Counted from the stretch's first letter, positions 26,803-41,225 are shown. The stretch is 64,000 nt of DNA from Vulcanimicrobiota bacterium (GCA_003140215.1 PLJL01000001.1:750535-814534); one strand, 5' to 3'. The notes: generated by a model from the letters alone, not told the origin. Numbers and translations: made by a program.

Positions 26803-27518
26803 TCGAACGCGCACCCGTCGCGACCGGCGTTCCGCGCCACGTCGCGATCATCATGGACGGCAATCGCCGCTGGGCCCACGCGCGCGGGCTGTCCGCGCTC
26901 GAAGGTCACCGCCACGGGATGGACGCCCTCGAGCGCGCGGTGGATGCAGCGCTGAGCACGGGGATCGGGATGCTCACCGTGTACGCGTTCAGCGAGGAGA
27001 ACTGGGGCCGCGAGCGGCGCGAAGTCTTCGGGCTGTTCGGACTCGCCGAAGCGTTCGCGCGCGAAAAAGCCGCGGCGCTGGCGGCACGCGGCGTGCGCGT
27101 ACGCCTGATCGGACGCCGCGACCGGCTGCCGGGCGGCGTGGTCGAAGCCTTTCGGATCCTCGAGGAGCGCACGGCGGCGGGCCGCGCGATGCTGCTGACG
27201 ATTGCGGTCGACTACGGCGCGCGCACCGAGCTGCGCGACGCCTGCCGCGCGCTAGCGCGCGACGTCGCCGCCGGCCGGCTGGCACCCGACGACATCGACG
27301 AAGCGGCGATCGCGGCGCAGCTGTCGACGGCGGGGCTGCCCGATCCCGATCTGGTGGTCCGCACCGGGGGCGAGCTGCGCTTGTCCAACTTTCTGCTCTA
27401 TCAATGCGCCTATGCCGAGCTGTGGGCGACGAGCGACCCCTGGCCCGATTTCAACGCCGCGACGCTCGATCGCGCGGTCGACGCGTTTGCGACGCGCGAA
27501 CGGCGTTACGGCCGGTAG
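26799..27518 (+). CDS. uppS: undecaprenyl diphosphate synthase (cis-prenyltransferase)
   Basis: A 239-residue protein with all family signatures: HVAIIMDGNRRWAHARGL (catalytic Asp in MDGN), EGHRHGMDALERAV, YAFSEENWGRERREV and DLVVRTGGELRLSNFLLYQC with WPDFN at the end. It adds isopentenyl units to farnesyl diphosphate to give the C55 carrier for peptidoglycan and glycan synthesis. The usual downstream gene cdsA is absent; typA follows instead. GTG at 26799 overlaps the regulator stop. Confidence 0.93.
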   Translation: MIERAPVATGVPRHVAIIMDGNRRWAHARGLSALEGHRHGMDALERAVDAALSTGIGMLTVYAFSEENWGRERREVFGLFGLAEAFAREKAAALAARGVRVRLIGRRDRLPGGVVEAFRILEERTAAGRAMLLTIAVDYGARTELRDACRALARDVAAGRLAPDDIDEAAIAAQLSTAGLPDPDLVVRTGGELRLSNFLLYQCAYAELWATSDPWPDFNAATLDRAVDAFATRERRYGR

Positions 27519-27611
27519 CCTGCTTCCTGGTGACCACGGCCGGGCCCTGACGCAGCCCGTCCGACGTAAAGGGGACGGTCGTCTGGACGCTTCGTGGTAC
27601 CATAGACCCTT

Positions 27612-29453
<1,842 letters not shown>

Positions 29454-29519
29454 TCAGACCGTCCTATTGCGGAGCCCCGCCCGGGAGGTGAACCCCGCCT
29501 CGCGTCAGGACAACTAGGC

Positions 29520-30875
29520 GTGCTCCGAACGCTCTTTTCGTTCCGGGGTCTGATCCTCGTTTTCGGGCTGGTCGCGGTCGGGCTTCCGGTCGCGCTCGTC
29601 GCGCAGCTGGGAATCGTCCGGACGCTCAACGGCATCAATGAGAACATCGCGGATACCCGCGCGGGACAGCTTGCGTCTGCCGCGCTGCTCGAGAACCAGC
29701 TCGACGAGGAGACGGCGGTGCGCGGCTATGCCGCGATCCGGAACGCGGTTTTCTTGGAGCCGTACGAGCGCGCGCGCACCGCGATGCCGGGCAACCTCGC
29801 CACGATCGAGCGGCTCGTCGCGGGCGCCGGAGGCGCCGGCTCCGACGACGCGCGCCGGGTCGCCGATCTGCGACGACTCAACGCCGAGTGGCAAAGCTCG
29901 GTCGCGACACCGATCCTGGCGGGCGCGCCGAATCAGGATGCGTTGTCGCTGCACGGCAAGTCGCTCATCGATCGCTTTCGCGCCGACCTGCGCCCGCTCG
30001 ACGGACACTTCGTCGCGCAGTATCGCGCCGCGCTGCAGCGGCGCGACCGTCTCATCGCCACCACGACCACGGTGGCGCTACTGTCGATCGCGCTGATCGG
30101 GATCGAGATTTTGGTGTTCGGGGCGGTGGTCGTGCGCATGCGGCGCGAGCTCGACCGCGAGCGCGGCTTCGTCGAAACGCTCCAGTCTGCGGCGTCGGTA
30201 CGGCTGTTGACCCCGCCGCACTTCAGCGTCGGAACCGTGTACCGCTCGGCGACGCGCGGCGCGCGCATCGGCGGCGACGTCTACGACGTGTATCGCCTCG
30301 ATGCCGACCGCACGCTGGTGGTCGTCGGCGACGTCAGCGGAAAAGGGCTGGCGGCGGCGGTCGATACCACCTTCGTGCGTTACTCCGTGCGCACGCTCGC
30401 GAGCGAAGGGCTGACCCCCGACCAAATCGTGCTCCGCTTCGACGCGCTGTACCGCGCGGCGAACCCCGCGCCGGAGGCGTTCGTGACGCTGTGCGCCGGC
30501 ATCCACGACCGCCGCGCCGGCAGCTTCGCGTACGCGAACGCGGGACACGAGCCGTGCTGGGTGCGCCGCGGCGGCGCGGTGACGCTGCTCGCGCCGACGG
30601 GTCCGGTCATCGGGCTCGGCAACAGCCGGTTCGACGCGGCGCAAACGTCGCTCGGCGCCGGCGATCTGCTCGTGCTGGCGACCGACGGGCTGACCGAGGC
30701 GCGCGACCCCGCCGGCGCGATGATCCCGATCGAACGCGTCACGGCCTGGATCCGGGACCTCGATGCCACGACCCCGCAGGGCCTCGCCGACGCGCTCGTC
30801 GCGCTGGTGACGCGCTACAGCCACGGTCGCATCACCGATGATCTGGCGATCCTAGCGGTACGCCCCCTGGTCTAG
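29520..30875 (+). CDS. membrane sensor phosphatase, CHASE3-PP2C (SpoIIE type)
   Basis: A 451-residue protein: a membrane helix near 10-30, a helical extracytoplasmic domain with the CHASE3 pattern (ASAALLENQLDEETAVRGYA), and a second helix at about 178-202. The cytoplasmic PP2C/SpoIIE domain spans about 235-450, with metal-binding motifs ARIGGDVYDVY, VVGDVSGKGLAAA and VLATDGLTEARDPAG plus a C-terminal DD (RITDDLAILAV). Such phosphatases dephosphorylate anti-anti-sigma proteins in partner-switching pathways. It starts with GTG at 29520. Ligand and partners are unknown. Confidence 0.85.
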   Translation: MLRTLFSFRGLILVFGLVAVGLPVALVAQLGIVRTLNGINENIADTRAGQLASAALLENQLDEETAVRGYAAIRNAVFLEPYERARTAMPGNLATIERLVAGAGGAGSDDARRVADLRRLNAEWQSSVATPILAGAPNQDALSLHGKSLIDRFRADLRPLDGHFVAQYRAALQRRDRLIATTTTVALLSIALIGIEILVFGAVVVRMRRELDRERGFVETLQSAASVRLLTPPHFSVGTVYRSATRGARIGGDVYDVYRLDADRTLVVVGDVSGKGLAAAVDTTFVRYSVRTLASEGLTPDQIVLRFDALYRAANPAPEAFVTLCAGIHDRRAGSFAYANAGHEPCWVRRGGAVTLLAPTGPVIGLGNSRFDAAQTSLGAGDLLVLATDGLTEARDPAGAMIPIERVTAWIRDLDATTPQGLADALVALVTRYSHGRITDDLAILAVRPLV

Positions 30876-30934
30876 CCGTGCCGAACGCCCAAGGTTGGGC
30901 GGTGCGGGCGCGCCGCGGCGAGAACGGGCGCGGG

Positions 30935-32587
30935 GTGAAACGCTTGGTCTGGATCCCGGTCGCGGTCGCGGTCATCCTGGGCGGCTGCTCGCGCGTCGAT
31001 ACAGTCGCGAGCAGCTCGTCCTCGGGCGTCGCGGCGCCGCGGCATTCGTGGACCCGGCCCGGCCTGCTGCGCATCGGGAGCATCCTCGACCCCGATACGC
31101 TCAGCCCGCTGCTCGGGACATTCCAAATCGACGTCGACTTGTCGATGTTCTGGGCCGGTTATCTGTTCAACTACAGCGACGAGAACCGGCTCGTTCCGGA
31201 GCTGGCGACGCTCGTGCCGAGCCTGACCAACCACGGCATCTCCAAGGACGGCCTGACGATCACCTATCACCTGCGCAAGGGTGTTCGCTGGCACGACGGT
31301 GCGCCGTTCGATGCCGCCGACGTGGTCTTCACCTGGCACGCCGTGATGAACCCGAACAACAACGTGCAGACCCGCACCGGCTACGACGACATCGTGACGA
31401 TCGATACGCCCGATCCGTACACCGCCGTCGTCCACCTCAGAAGGCCCTTTGCGCCGTTCGTCAACTCGTTCTTCACCATGGGCTCGACGCCGTATCCAAT
31501 TTACCCCAAGCACCTGCTCGCGCAGTATCACGACCTCAACCGCATCGCCTACAACAGCAAACCGGTCGGCACGGGGCCATTCGTCGTGCAGGAGTGGCAC
31601 CGCGGCCAGACGCTGCGCATGGTCGCCAACCCGCACTACTGGCGCGGCGCACCGAAGCTCAAAGTAGTCGAGTATCACATCATCCCTGACGAGAACACCT
31701 TGACCACCAGCATGCGCGCGCACGAGATCGACCTCTGGTACAACGCCTCCGCCCCCAACTATCCCACGGCGTCGAAGATCGCCGGCGCGCACGCCCTGCT
31801 CACGCCGTTCACGCAGTACTCGCAGCTGGGGTTCAACGTGTCACGCCCGGTCTTGCGGGATCCCAACGTCCGCCGCGCGCTCGCGTACGCGACGGACCGC
31901 AAGTCGCTCATCGAAAAGGTCGCTTTCAACGTGCACGTCCTGGGCGAGGGCGATCAACCCGCGTTCCTGTGGGCTCACGACCCCCAGTTGGAGCCGATAC
32001 CCTTCGATCCGGATCACGCCCGCAAGATCCTCGATGACGCGGGCTGGCGCGCGGGGAGCAACGGTATCCGCGTCAAGGACGGCCAACCGCTGCGGCTCGA
32101 ATTCGCGACGACCAGCGGCAGCGCGCTCGGCAACCGTGCCGCGGTGTTCCTGCAAGCCAATTGGCACGACGTCGGGGTCGACTTGGTCATCAAGCCGTAC
32201 GCCCCCGCGCTCATGTTCGCGAACTACAGCGCCGGCGGGATCCTCCAAGCCGGGAAGTTCGATGTCGAGTTCTCGTCATGGGTGAACGGCGTCGACCCCG
32301 ACGACTCGACCGTGGTGATGTGCGACCAAATCCCGCCGCACGGGCAAAACATCTTCCGGTTCTGCAATCACGAGCTCGACGATCAGGAACGAACGGCGCT
32401 GACCTACTACGATCTCCAGACGCGCCAACGCGCCTATGCCCGCGTGCAGGCGATCCTCGTCGACCGGCTACCGTGGATCACCATGTGGTTCCAGCGCCGC
32501 CTCGACGTCGTCAGCGACGATCTGCGCGGCTACAATCCCGCGCACGCCGTCACGCCGTTCTGGAACACCTGGGAGTATTCGATCTAG
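30935..32587 (+). CDS. peptide ABC transporter substrate-binding lipoprotein, paralogue
   Basis: A 550-residue family-5 binding protein. GTG at 30935 gives the signal peptide MKRLVWIPVAVAVILGGCS with lipobox LGGC; a longer in-frame start at 30878 adds an implausible 19 residues. Motifs include GLTITYHLRKGVRWHDGAPF, RRPFAPFVNSFFTMGS and CDQIPPHGQNIFRFCNHELD. It is related to the lipoprotein encoded at about 23.7-25.3 kb. No permease or ATPase genes are nearby. Confidence 0.87.
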   Translation: MKRLVWIPVAVAVILGGCSRVDTVASSSSSGVAAPRHSWTRPGLLRIGSILDPDTLSPLLGTFQIDVDLSMFWAGYLFNYSDENRLVPELATLVPSLTNHGISKDGLTITYHLRKGVRWHDGAPFDAADVVFTWHAVMNPNNNVQTRTGYDDIVTIDTPDPYTAVVHLRRPFAPFVNSFFTMGSTPYPIYPKHLLAQYHDLNRIAYNSKPVGTGPFVVQEWHRGQTLRMVANPHYWRGAPKLKVVEYHIIPDENTLTTSMRAHEIDLWYNASAPNYPTASKIAGAHALLTPFTQYSQLGFNVSRPVLRDPNVRRALAYATDRKSLIEKVAFNVHVLGEGDQPAFLWAHDPQLEPIPFDPDHARKILDDAGWRAGSNGIRVKDGQPLRLEFATTSGSALGNRAAVFLQANWHDVGVDLVIKPYAPALMFANYSAGGILQAGKFDVEFSSWVNGVDPDDSTVVMCDQIPPHGQNIFRFCNHELDDQERTALTYYDLQTRQRAYARVQAILVDRLPWITMWFQRRLDVVSDDLRGYNPAHAVTPFWNTWEYSI

Positions 32588-32594
32588 CAGCCTG

Positions 32595-33293
32595 CTAGTG
32601 CGGTTCGGGTAGCTCGCGGGTTCCGTTCGCGTCGGCGACGAGCACGACGCTGGTGAGGCCGGAGGGGAACAGCCCGGTTGCGACCACGCCGTGAATCGCG
32701 CGCAGCGCGGCGTCGAGCGCGGCCGGGTCGTCGATCGGGCCGAAGGCGCAGTCCAGGATCGCGTTGCCGTTGTCGGTCAGAAACGGTGCGACGCCGCCGC
32801 GTCGCCGCACGCGAACGCCGGGATGCGCCGCTTCGACCGCACAGGCGACGGTGACGGCGGCGAACGGAACGACCTCGACCGGCGTGGGGAACGCACCGAG
32901 CCGCTCGACGAGCTTCTCCGGCGTGACGATCACCACGAAGGCGCGCGCCGCCAGGGCGACGGCTTTCTCTCGAAACAGCGCGCCGCCGGCGCCTTTGGTC
33001 AACGACCAATCGGCGGCGACCTCGTCGGCCCCGTCGATCGCCACGTCGATCTCGCGCTCGCCGAGCGCGACCAGCGGGATTCCAAGCTCGCGGCACTGCC
33101 GCTCGGTCGCGGTGGATGTTGCGACCGCGACGATCTCTTCGCCCCGCGCGACGCGCTCGGCGACGCGCGCGACCGCCCAGCGTGCGGTGGTCCCCGTACC
33201 GAGGCCGAGGCACGTGCCGGAACGCACGTACCGGTCGACCGCGGAGAAGCCCACCGCGCGCTTGAGAACGTCCGTGTCGGCGGTCAGGCTCAA
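32595..33293 (-). CDS. rpiA: ribose-5-phosphate isomerase A
   Basis: A 232-residue protein with the RpiA motifs LGLGTGTTARWAVARVAE (phosphate loop), DVAIDGADEV and LTKGAGGALFREKAVALAA, plus FVVIVTPEKLVERLG. It interconverts ribose 5-phosphate and ribulose 5-phosphate in the pentose phosphate pathway. The start is TTG at 33293, 1 nt after the stop of the preceding small gene; the longer open frame upstream is not RpiA-like. Confidence 0.93.
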   Translation of the reverse strand: MSLTADTDVLKRAVGFSAVDRYVRSGTCLGLGTGTTARWAVARVAERVARGEEIVAVATSTATERQCRELGIPLVALGEREIDVAIDGADEVAADWSLTKGAGGALFREKAVALAARAFVVIVTPEKLVERLGAFPTPVEVVPFAAVTVACAVEAAHPGVRVRRRGGVAPFLTDNGNAILDCAFGPIDDPAALDAALRAIHGVVATGLFPSGLTSVVLVADANGTRELPEPH

Positions 33294-33294
33294 G

Positions 33295-33483
33295 TCAGCC
33301 CTGTTTGCAGTGCGCCGGAATCCAGCGCCCCTGCCGGTCACGATGGGCCGGGACCCAGTGCGATCCTCGCGGGCATCTCCGATGGTTCATGCCGGGGTCG
33401 TGTTTGGCCGACGCCGGCGGCGGCGCGAGCGACAGCGTCGCAGCGAACGCGGTCAGGGCCAGAGCGGTTACGAGTCTACGCAT
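33295..33483 (-). CDS. small secreted WVPAH-repeat protein, 62 aa
   Basis: A 62-residue precursor with a good signal peptide (MRRLVTALALTAFAATLSLA) and a Cys-containing mature part of about 35 residues. Two related units, GSHWVPAHRDRQ and GRWIPAHCK, suggest a tiny repeat fold with His, Trp and Cys. GGAGGATT lies 7 nt upstream of the ATG, a strong ribosome binding site. It is coupled to rpiA, which starts within 2 nt of its stop. Function unknown. Confidence 0.65.
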   Translation of the reverse strand: MRRLVTALALTAFAATLSLAPPPASAKHDPGMNHRRCPRGSHWVPAHRDRQGRWIPAHCKQG

Positions 33484-33536
33484 ACAGAGAATCCTCCGTC
33501 ACGAATGCATGATGGCGGAGGGTTGCGGCACCGGCG

Positions 33537-33565
33537 AAAAAAGCCCCGCCGACGGCGGGGCTTTT
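33537..33565 (-). terminator. intrinsic terminator of clpB
   Basis: A 12-bp perfect stem (AAAAGCCCCGCC / GGCGGGGCTTTT) with a GAC loop and six T residues on the minus strand follows the clpB stop by 6 nt. The opposite strand also has TTTT, so it could work both ways. Confidence 0.9.
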
Positions 33566-33570
33566 CTCAT

Positions 33571-36203
<2,633 letters not shown>

Positions 36204-36204
<1 letters not shown>

Positions 36205-36230
36205 TCGCACTCTATAACCGAGAGTGCTAA
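36204..36230 (-). promoter_or_regulatory. CIRCE heat-shock operator of clpB
   Basis: On the minus strand TTAGCACTC is followed by 9 nt and GAGTGCGAA. The left arm is a perfect CIRCE half-site and the right arm matches GAGTGCTAA at 7 of 9 positions. The last base is the first base of the clpB start codon. HrcA binds CIRCE to repress chaperone genes; hrcA is not in the window. Confidence 0.88.
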
Positions 36231-36306
36231 ACCGACGGTTTCGGCTAGCAGGAGAGCAAGCGAGCAGCGCCAAGGCCTGCCCCACGCTCTTTCCCGGAGG
36301 TATCGG

Positions 36307-36792
36307 ATGGCCCCGCATCGCTTCGCTCTAGCGGCCGCCGGACTGGTTGCCGCCCTCTGTCTGCCCCTTGCCGCAGGAGCCCAGTCACCACCGCCCGCGG
36401 ACCCCGCATTGCTGGCCCTGCCCGAGAAGCTCTCGACCGCGATGTTCGCCGTCGACACCGCCACGCTGCGCGCGAACTGCGCCGCGAAGGCGACCGTCGT
36501 CGACGAGTTTCCCCCGTACTCGTGGAAAGGCGACGACGCGTGCGTGCGCTGGGCCACCGCGTTCAAGGCGTTCATCGCGCAGGCGAAGCTGAGCGGCTTT
36601 CAGACCACGATCGCGCCAAAGCCTTTCATCGACGTCAGCGGCGATCATGCGTACATGGTCGCCCAAGTCACGTTCACCGCGATGATGGCCGGCAAGCGGG
36701 TCCCGGACGTCGGCACGTGGACCTTCGTGTTGGCGAAGTCCGGTGGTGCGTGGAAGATCACGTCGCTGGCCTGGGGGACCCTGCACCACTGA
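36307..36792 (+). CDS. secreted SnoaL/NTF2-like protein
   Basis: A 161-residue protein with a signal peptide (about 1-25, [20 protein letters not shown]). The mature part has the cone-like NTF2/SnoaL pattern: a helix pair ([20 protein letters not shown]), then strands ending [21 protein letters not shown] strong GGAGGT site lies 6-7 nt before ATG 36307. The family includes enzymes and binding proteins; function unknown. Confidence 0.7.
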   Translation: MAPHRFALAAAGLVAALCLPLAAGAQSPPPADPALLALPEKLSTAMFAVDTATLRANCAAKATVVDEFPPYSWKGDDACVRWATAFKAFIAQAKLSGFQTTIAPKPFIDVSGDHAYMVAQVTFTAMMAGKRVPDVGTWTFVLAKSGGAWKITSLAWGTLHH

Positions 36793-36802
36793 GCGCCGGC
36801 GG

Positions 36803-38188
36803 CTAGCTCGTAGACCGTTCGTCGCGCACCCGCCGGGATTTCAGATCGGTGCGTGCGAGCGCGCCGCTGGGGGCGAACGCGATCTCAGCGCGGATGCCGA
36901 GCTGACGCTTGAGCTGTGCGCCCAGGCGGTAGCGCAACTCGTTTTCGTTGCACGGCCCGGCGAGCTCGGCGCAAATCGTGAGGACGTCGAGCGCTTTGGG
37001 ACGTGAGACGACGATCTCGAACTCCGTCCCCAGCTCGGCGAATTCGCGCAGGACGTCTTCGATGGCGCTGGGGTAGATGTTCTCGCCGCGCACGACGAGC
37101 ATGTCGTCGATGCGCCCGATGATCCCGCGCCCGAAGCGCGGATAGGTGCGCCCGCACGGACACGGATCGTTCGTCCACTCCGCCCGATCGCCCGAGACGA
37201 GCCGGATCATCGGCTGCCCGCGCCGGACGAGCTGCGTGTAGACCGGCGTCCCGGTCGCGCCGTACGGCAGCGGACGCATCGTCGCGGGATCGAGCAGCTC
37301 CGTGTAGACGATGTCTTGCCAGAGGTGCATCCCGGTACGGTGCTCGCACTCGCACAGGTTCATCCAGGGGGTGACCTCGCCCATGCTGCCGCTGTCGATG
37401 CAACGCGCGCCGAACGTCGTTTCGATCAGACGCTTCGTCGCCGGGATCCCCGCACCGGGCTCGCCGGAGAAGAACATGATGCGCAGGCCGAAGTCGCGCG
37501 GGTCGATCCCTTCGGCGCGCGCCGTCTCGGCGATCCGCAACGCGTACGAGGGCGTCCCGTAAAACGCGGTCGGCTTCATCTGCGCCATCCACGAGACCGC
37601 TTGCAGCGTCATCCCCGGGACGCCGGCGCCGAACGGGAACGCCGCGGCGCCGAGCCGTTCGATCCCGGCCAGCGCGCCCCACGAGCCGACGTAGAGTGAG
37701 AAGATCGAGCCGACGAACACCGTGTCGCTGGGCCGCAGGCCGAAGCTCCACATGATGCGCGCGTGCGACTCCGCGATGCGGTCGTAGTCGTCGCGGCTCC
37801 AGGCGAACGCCGTCGGCCGGCCGCTCGTCCCCGAGGTTCCGTGGATGCGGACGATCTCAGCCGGCTCGATGCACAGATACGACCCGAACGGCGGATGCGC
37901 GGCCTGATCGGCGCGCAGGTCGGCTTTGGCGATCGTCGGAACGCGCGCGAAGTCCTCGAGCGATTTCACGTCACCCGGTTCGAGGCCGGCTGCCTGCCAG
38001 CGCGTGCGGTAGAATGGCGCGCGCTCGTACGCCCAGGCCATCAGGCGCCCGATCTTGCCGAGGATGACGCTCGCGCGCTCGTCCTCCGAGATCGTCTCGA
38101 GCGCGGCGTCCCAGTACGGCGCGTCGCTCGGCGGCCGGTACGCCCGGTCGTAGGCGAGCGGCCACGCGACGGGCGCGGCGTCGATCAC
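36803..38188 (-). CDS. hcl: PaaK-like AMP-forming acyl-CoA ligase, probable 2-hydroxyisobutyrate-CoA ligase
   Basis: A 461-residue member of the phenylacetate-CoA ligase-like group: [20 protein letters not shown] (ATP loop), [17 protein letters not shown], and [20 protein letters not shown] with [20 protein letters not shown]. It activates a carboxylic acid to its CoA ester via an acyl-adenylate. Position decides the likely substrate: it is the last gene of the mutase operon (GTG at 38188 overlaps the small-subunit stop), as in known 2-hydroxyisobutyrate-degrading clusters, which pair such a ligase with the mutase. An aromatic-acid ligase is the alternative. Confidence 0.72.
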   Translation of the reverse strand: MIDAAPVAWPLAYDRAYRPPSDAPYWDAALETISEDERASVILGKIGRLMAWAYERAPFYRTRWQAAGLEPGDVKSLEDFARVPTIAKADLRADQAAHPPFGSYLCIEPAEIVRIHGTSGTSGRPTAFAWSRDDYDRIAESHARIMWSFGLRPSDTVFVGSIFSLYVGSWGALAGIERLGAAAFPFGAGVPGMTLQAVSWMAQMKPTAFYGTPSYALRIAETARAEGIDPRDFGLRIMFFSGEPGAGIPATKRLIETTFGARCIDSGSMGEVTPWMNLCECEHRTGMHLWQDIVYTELLDPATMRPLPYGATGTPVYTQLVRRGQPMIRLVSGDRAEWTNDPCPCGRTYPRFGRGIIGRIDDMLVVRGENIYPSAIEDVLREFAELGTEFEIVVSRPKALDVLTICAELAGPCNENELRYRLGAQLKRQLGIRAEIAFAPSGALARTDLKSRRVRDERSTS

Positions 38189-38616
38189 CGCGCCGCGCCG
38201 GCTTCGCGCCGCGAGCGATCCCGGCCGGTCTCGCCGACGATCCGCTCGATGCCGTCGATCAGCTCTTGCGTCGTCGCCTCCGCGTTGAAGATCTCGCGTA
38301 CGCCCAGCGCCTTGAGCTTGGGGATGTCGGCCTCTTGGATCACGCCGCCGCCGACGACCGCGATGTCGTCGACGTCGTGCTCCTTGAGCAGCGCCATGAT
38401 CTTTGGAAAGATCGTCATGTGCGCGCCGGAGAGAATGCTCACGCCGACCACGTCGACGTCTTCTTGCACCGCTGCGGTGACGATCATCTCGGGCGTCTGG
38501 TGCAGGCCGGTGTAGACCACTTCCATCCCCGCGTCGCGCAAGGCCCGCGCGACGATCTTCGCACCGCGGTCGTGGCCGTCGAGTCCGGGCTTGGCGACGA
38601 GTACCTTAATGGGCAT
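38185..38616 (-). CDS. hcmB: B12-binding small subunit of acyl-CoA mutase, probable HcmB
   Basis: A 143-residue cobalamin-binding domain: [20 protein letters not shown] contains the D-x-H-x-x-G motif whose His replaces the lower axial base of B12. [19 protein letters not shown] and [19 protein letters not shown] complete the flavodoxin-like fold. Methylmalonyl-CoA mutases usually carry this domain on the large chain, while isobutyryl- and 2-hydroxyisobutyryl-CoA mutases have it as a separate small subunit as here. The start is ATG at 38616, overlapping the chaperone gene end by 11 bp. Confidence 0.85.
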   Translation of the reverse strand: MPIKVLVAKPGLDGHDRGAKIVARALRDAGMEVVYTGLHQTPEMIVTAAVQEDVDVVGVSILSGAHMTIFPKIMALLKEHDVDDIAVVGGGVIQEADIPKLKALGVREIFNAEATTQELIDGIERIVGETGRDRSRREAGAAR

Positions 38617-39529
38617 GAACGGGTCCTCCGAGCATGGGGAGCAAGAGATCGATCGCGTCGTTGCGCGTGAGTTCGTGGGCTCGCAGCCGCTCGAGGATCG
38701 CCGCGGCATCGGGTGAATCGAGCGCGGCCAGCGCGTGGCGCACCGCCTCGTCGCGCGCGCGGCGCACCAGCTCGAAGCGGACCGCGCGAACCGCGTTCGA
38801 GTCTTCGGCGCCCCGCCGCGCCCCGAGCGCCGCGAACAATTCGGATACGCCGGTGCCGTCGCGCGCGATGGTCTGCAGCACGGGAATCTCGCGCTTGCCT
38901 TCGCGGACCATGTGCTTGAGGTCGACCGCGGTCGCGTTCGCGCCGGGCCGATCGGCCATGTTGACCACGAAGATGTCGGCAATCTCGGTCAAACCGGCCT
39001 TGATCGTCTGAACGCTGTCGCCCAGCGCGGGGACGGTGACGACCACGATCACGTCGGCGACGGCGACGATCTCGAGCTCGACTTGGCCGACGCCGACCGT
39101 CTCGACGACCACGACGTCGAAGCCCGCCGCATCGGCCAGCCGCACCGCGTCGCGAGTCGCGGGCGCGAGCCCGCCGCCGGCGCTGCGCGAGGCCATGCTG
39201 CGGATGAAGACGCCGGCGTCGCCGGCGTGCCGCTGCATGCGCACCCGATCGCCCAGTACCGCACCGTGCGTGAACGGCGACGACGGATCGACGGCGATCA
39301 CCGCGACGGTTTCACCGTTCGCACGGAAGCCCTCGATCAGCCGGTCGACCAGCGTCGACTTGCCGGCGCCGGGCGGACCGGTCACGCCGATGATGGCGGC
39401 GTGGCCCGCGCCCTCGCGGCGGTGCCCTTGAGCGGCGAGCCGCGCCGCCGTGACCTGGTAGTCCGCGATGCCGTTCTCGACGCTCGTGATCGCCCGCGCC
39501 AGATCGCGGTGCGCGCGGCGGGCGATCAA
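38606..39529 (-). CDS. meaH: MeaB-family G3E GTPase chaperone of the B12 mutase
   Basis: A 307-residue MeaB/ArgK GTPase: [20 protein letters not shown] (Walker A), [60 protein letters not shown] and [14 protein letters not shown]. These proteins load adenosylcobalamin and protect the mutase from inactivation. The start is TTG at 39529, overlapping the large-subunit stop as TTGA. Placement between the mutase subunits indicates it serves this enzyme. Confidence 0.88.
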   Translation of the reverse strand: MIARRAHRDLARAITSVENGIADYQVTAARLAAQGHRREGAGHAAIIGVTGPPGAGKSTLVDRLIEGFRANGETVAVIAVDPSSPFTHGAVLGDRVRMQRHAGDAGVFIRSMASRSAGGGLAPATRDAVRLADAAGFDVVVVETVGVGQVELEIVAVADVIVVVTVPALGDSVQTIKAGLTEIADIFVVNMADRPGANATAVDLKHMVREGKREIPVLQTIARDGTGVSELFAALGARRGAEDSNAVRAVRFELVRRARDEAVRHALAALDSPDAAAILERLRAHELTRNDAIDLLLPMLGGPVHAH

Positions 39530-41202
39530 AAGACCGGCGTCTCGACGTACGTCCCGAATACGGGACGCAGCGCGTTGACGATCTCGCCGCCGGTCGCGCG
39601 CGCCTTCACGGCGGCGATCGTCGCCGGCATGAGGTTCTCGTCGGTCTTCGCGACCCGCACGATCTCGTCGAGGGCCCTGCTCACGGCGTTCGCGTCGCGC
39701 GCCGCCTTGGTCTTGCGCAGCCGCGCCAGCTGCCGGTCCGCCGCGCCCTCGTCGGCGTGGTGCAGCTCGACCACCGGGTTGGCGCTGTCATCGCGGTACT
39801 TCGTCACGCTGACGATGTGCCGTTCGCTGGCCTCCTTGCGGCGGTGCAGGTCGTACGCCGCGTCGGCCAACTCCATCTGGAAGTAGTTGTCCTCGAGGCA
39901 TTTCACGACGCCGCCGCGCTTGTCGACCTCAGCGAAGTAGTCGAAGCAGCCCTTCTCGATGTCGGCGGTGAGCCGTTCGAGCGCGTAGGAGCCGGCCAGC
40001 GGATCGATCGTGCCGCCGATCCCGACTTCTTCGGCGATGATCTGTTGGGTGCGCAGCGCGATCTTCATCGCCGGCTCGCTGGGAATCGAGAGGGCCTCGT
40101 CGTAGCCGTTGGTGTGCAGCGACTGCGCGCCCCCGCAAACGGCGGCCAGCGCTTCGATCGCAGTGCGGGCGATGTTGTTGAGCGGCTCGCGTGCGGTGCA
40201 CGACACGCCGGCGGTCTGACAGTGGAAACGCAGCCGCATCGATTCGGGCTTGCGCGCGCCGAAGCGCTCCTTCATGGCGCGCGCCCAGACGCGGCGCGCG
40301 GCCCGGAACTTGGCAACCTCTTCCAAGAAGTCGATCTGTGAGACGAAAAAGAACGACAGGCGCGGCGCGAAGTCGTCGACGTCGATCCCGGCCTTCACGA
40401 CCTCTTCGACGTATGCGATCCCGGCCGCCAGGGTGAAGGCGACCTCCTGGATCGCCGTGCTCCCCGCTTCGCGCGTGTGGTAGCCGCTGACGTTGACGGG
40501 GTTGTAGCGCGGCAGGTGCTGCGCCGAATAGGTGATGGTGTCGCGCACGATGCGCATCGCCGGTCGCGGCGGATAGACCCACTCCTTCTGCGCGACGTAC
40601 TCTTTGATGATGTCGTTCTGGATCGTCCCCGAGAGCTTGGTGCGGTCGAAGCCGCGCTCTTCGGCGACCACGAGGTACATGGCGAGTAGGATCCAGGCCG
40701 ACGGGTTGATCGTCATCGAGACGCTGATCTGCTCGAGGTCGATCCCAGCGTAGAGATCGAGCATGTCGTCGACGCTGTCGATCGCGACGCCCTCGCGCCC
40801 GACCTCGCCCTCGCTGCGCACGTCGTCGGAGTCGTAGCCCATGAGCGTCGGCATGTCGAAGTCGGTCGAGATTCCGGTCTGACCCTGCGCGATGAGGAAC
40901 CGGAAGCGCGCGTTCGTGTCGTCGGCGGTGCCGAAGCCGGCGATCTGGCGCATCGTCCACGGCTGCGCCCGGTACATCGTGGGGTAGGGCCCACGCGTGT
41001 ACGGGAACTGGCCCGGGAAGCCGATGTCGCGGCTGAAGTCGATGTCCGCGACGTGGGCGGGCGTGTAGACCCGTTCGAGCACTGCCCCGCCTTGGGTGCG
41101 GAACGCCTCACGCGATTCGGGTCGGCGTGCGGTAAAGGGCAGCAGCGTCAGTTGCTCCCACTCGCGCTGCTCGTCGGCGATGGTCTTCTCGGTCGTCTGC
41201 AC
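39526..41202 (-). CDS. hcmA: B12-dependent acyl-CoA mutase large subunit, probable 2-hydroxyisobutyryl-CoA mutase
   Basis: A 558-residue mutase catalytic chain without a fused B12 domain. Family motifs are [56 protein letters not shown] and the His of GYH. The substrate-determining residues are I87 (Tyr89 in methylmalonyl-CoA mutase, Phe80 in isobutyryl-CoA mutase), D114 (in [10 protein letters not shown]) and Q205 (in YVAQKEW; Arg207 in methylmalonyl-CoA mutase). I recall the corresponding triad of Aquincola tertiaricarbonis HcmA as Ile90, Asp117 and Gln208, a constant offset of 3. HCM interconverts 2-hydroxyisobutyryl-CoA and 3-hydroxybutyryl-CoA. It starts with GTG at 41202, with GGAGGT upstream, and heads the operon. 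Confidence 0.82.
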   Translation of the reverse strand: MQTTEKTIADEQREWEQLTLLPFTARRPESREAFRTQGGAVLERVYTPAHVADIDFSRDIGFPGQFPYTRGPYPTMYRAQPWTMRQIAGFGTADDTNARFRFLIAQGQTGISTDFDMPTLMGYDSDDVRSEGEVGREGVAIDSVDDMLDLYAGIDLEQISVSMTINPSAWILLAMYLVVAEERGFDRTKLSGTIQNDIIKEYVAQKEWVYPPRPAMRIVRDTITYSAQHLPRYNPVNVSGYHTREAGSTAIQEVAFTLAAGIAYVEEVVKAGIDVDDFAPRLSFFFVSQIDFLEEVAKFRAARRVWARAMKERFGARKPESMRLRFHCQTAGVSCTAREPLNNIARTAIEALAAVCGGAQSLHTNGYDEALSIPSEPAMKIALRTQQIIAEEVGIGGTIDPLAGSYALERLTADIEKGCFDYFAEVDKRGGVVKCLEDNYFQMELADAAYDLHRRKEASERHIVSVTKYRDDSANPVVELHHADEGAADRQLARLRKTKAARDANAVSRALDEIVRVAKTDENLMPATIAAVKARATGGEIVNALRPVFGTYVETPVF

Positions 41203-41225
41203 GGCTCGGGCTACCTCCGGTCTAG

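Noticed and set aside
39526-41202. Annotation as methylmalonyl-CoA mutase
   Set aside because: The residues at the substrate-selecting positions (Ile, Asp, Gln) and the separate B12 subunit do not fit methylmalonyl-CoA mutase.
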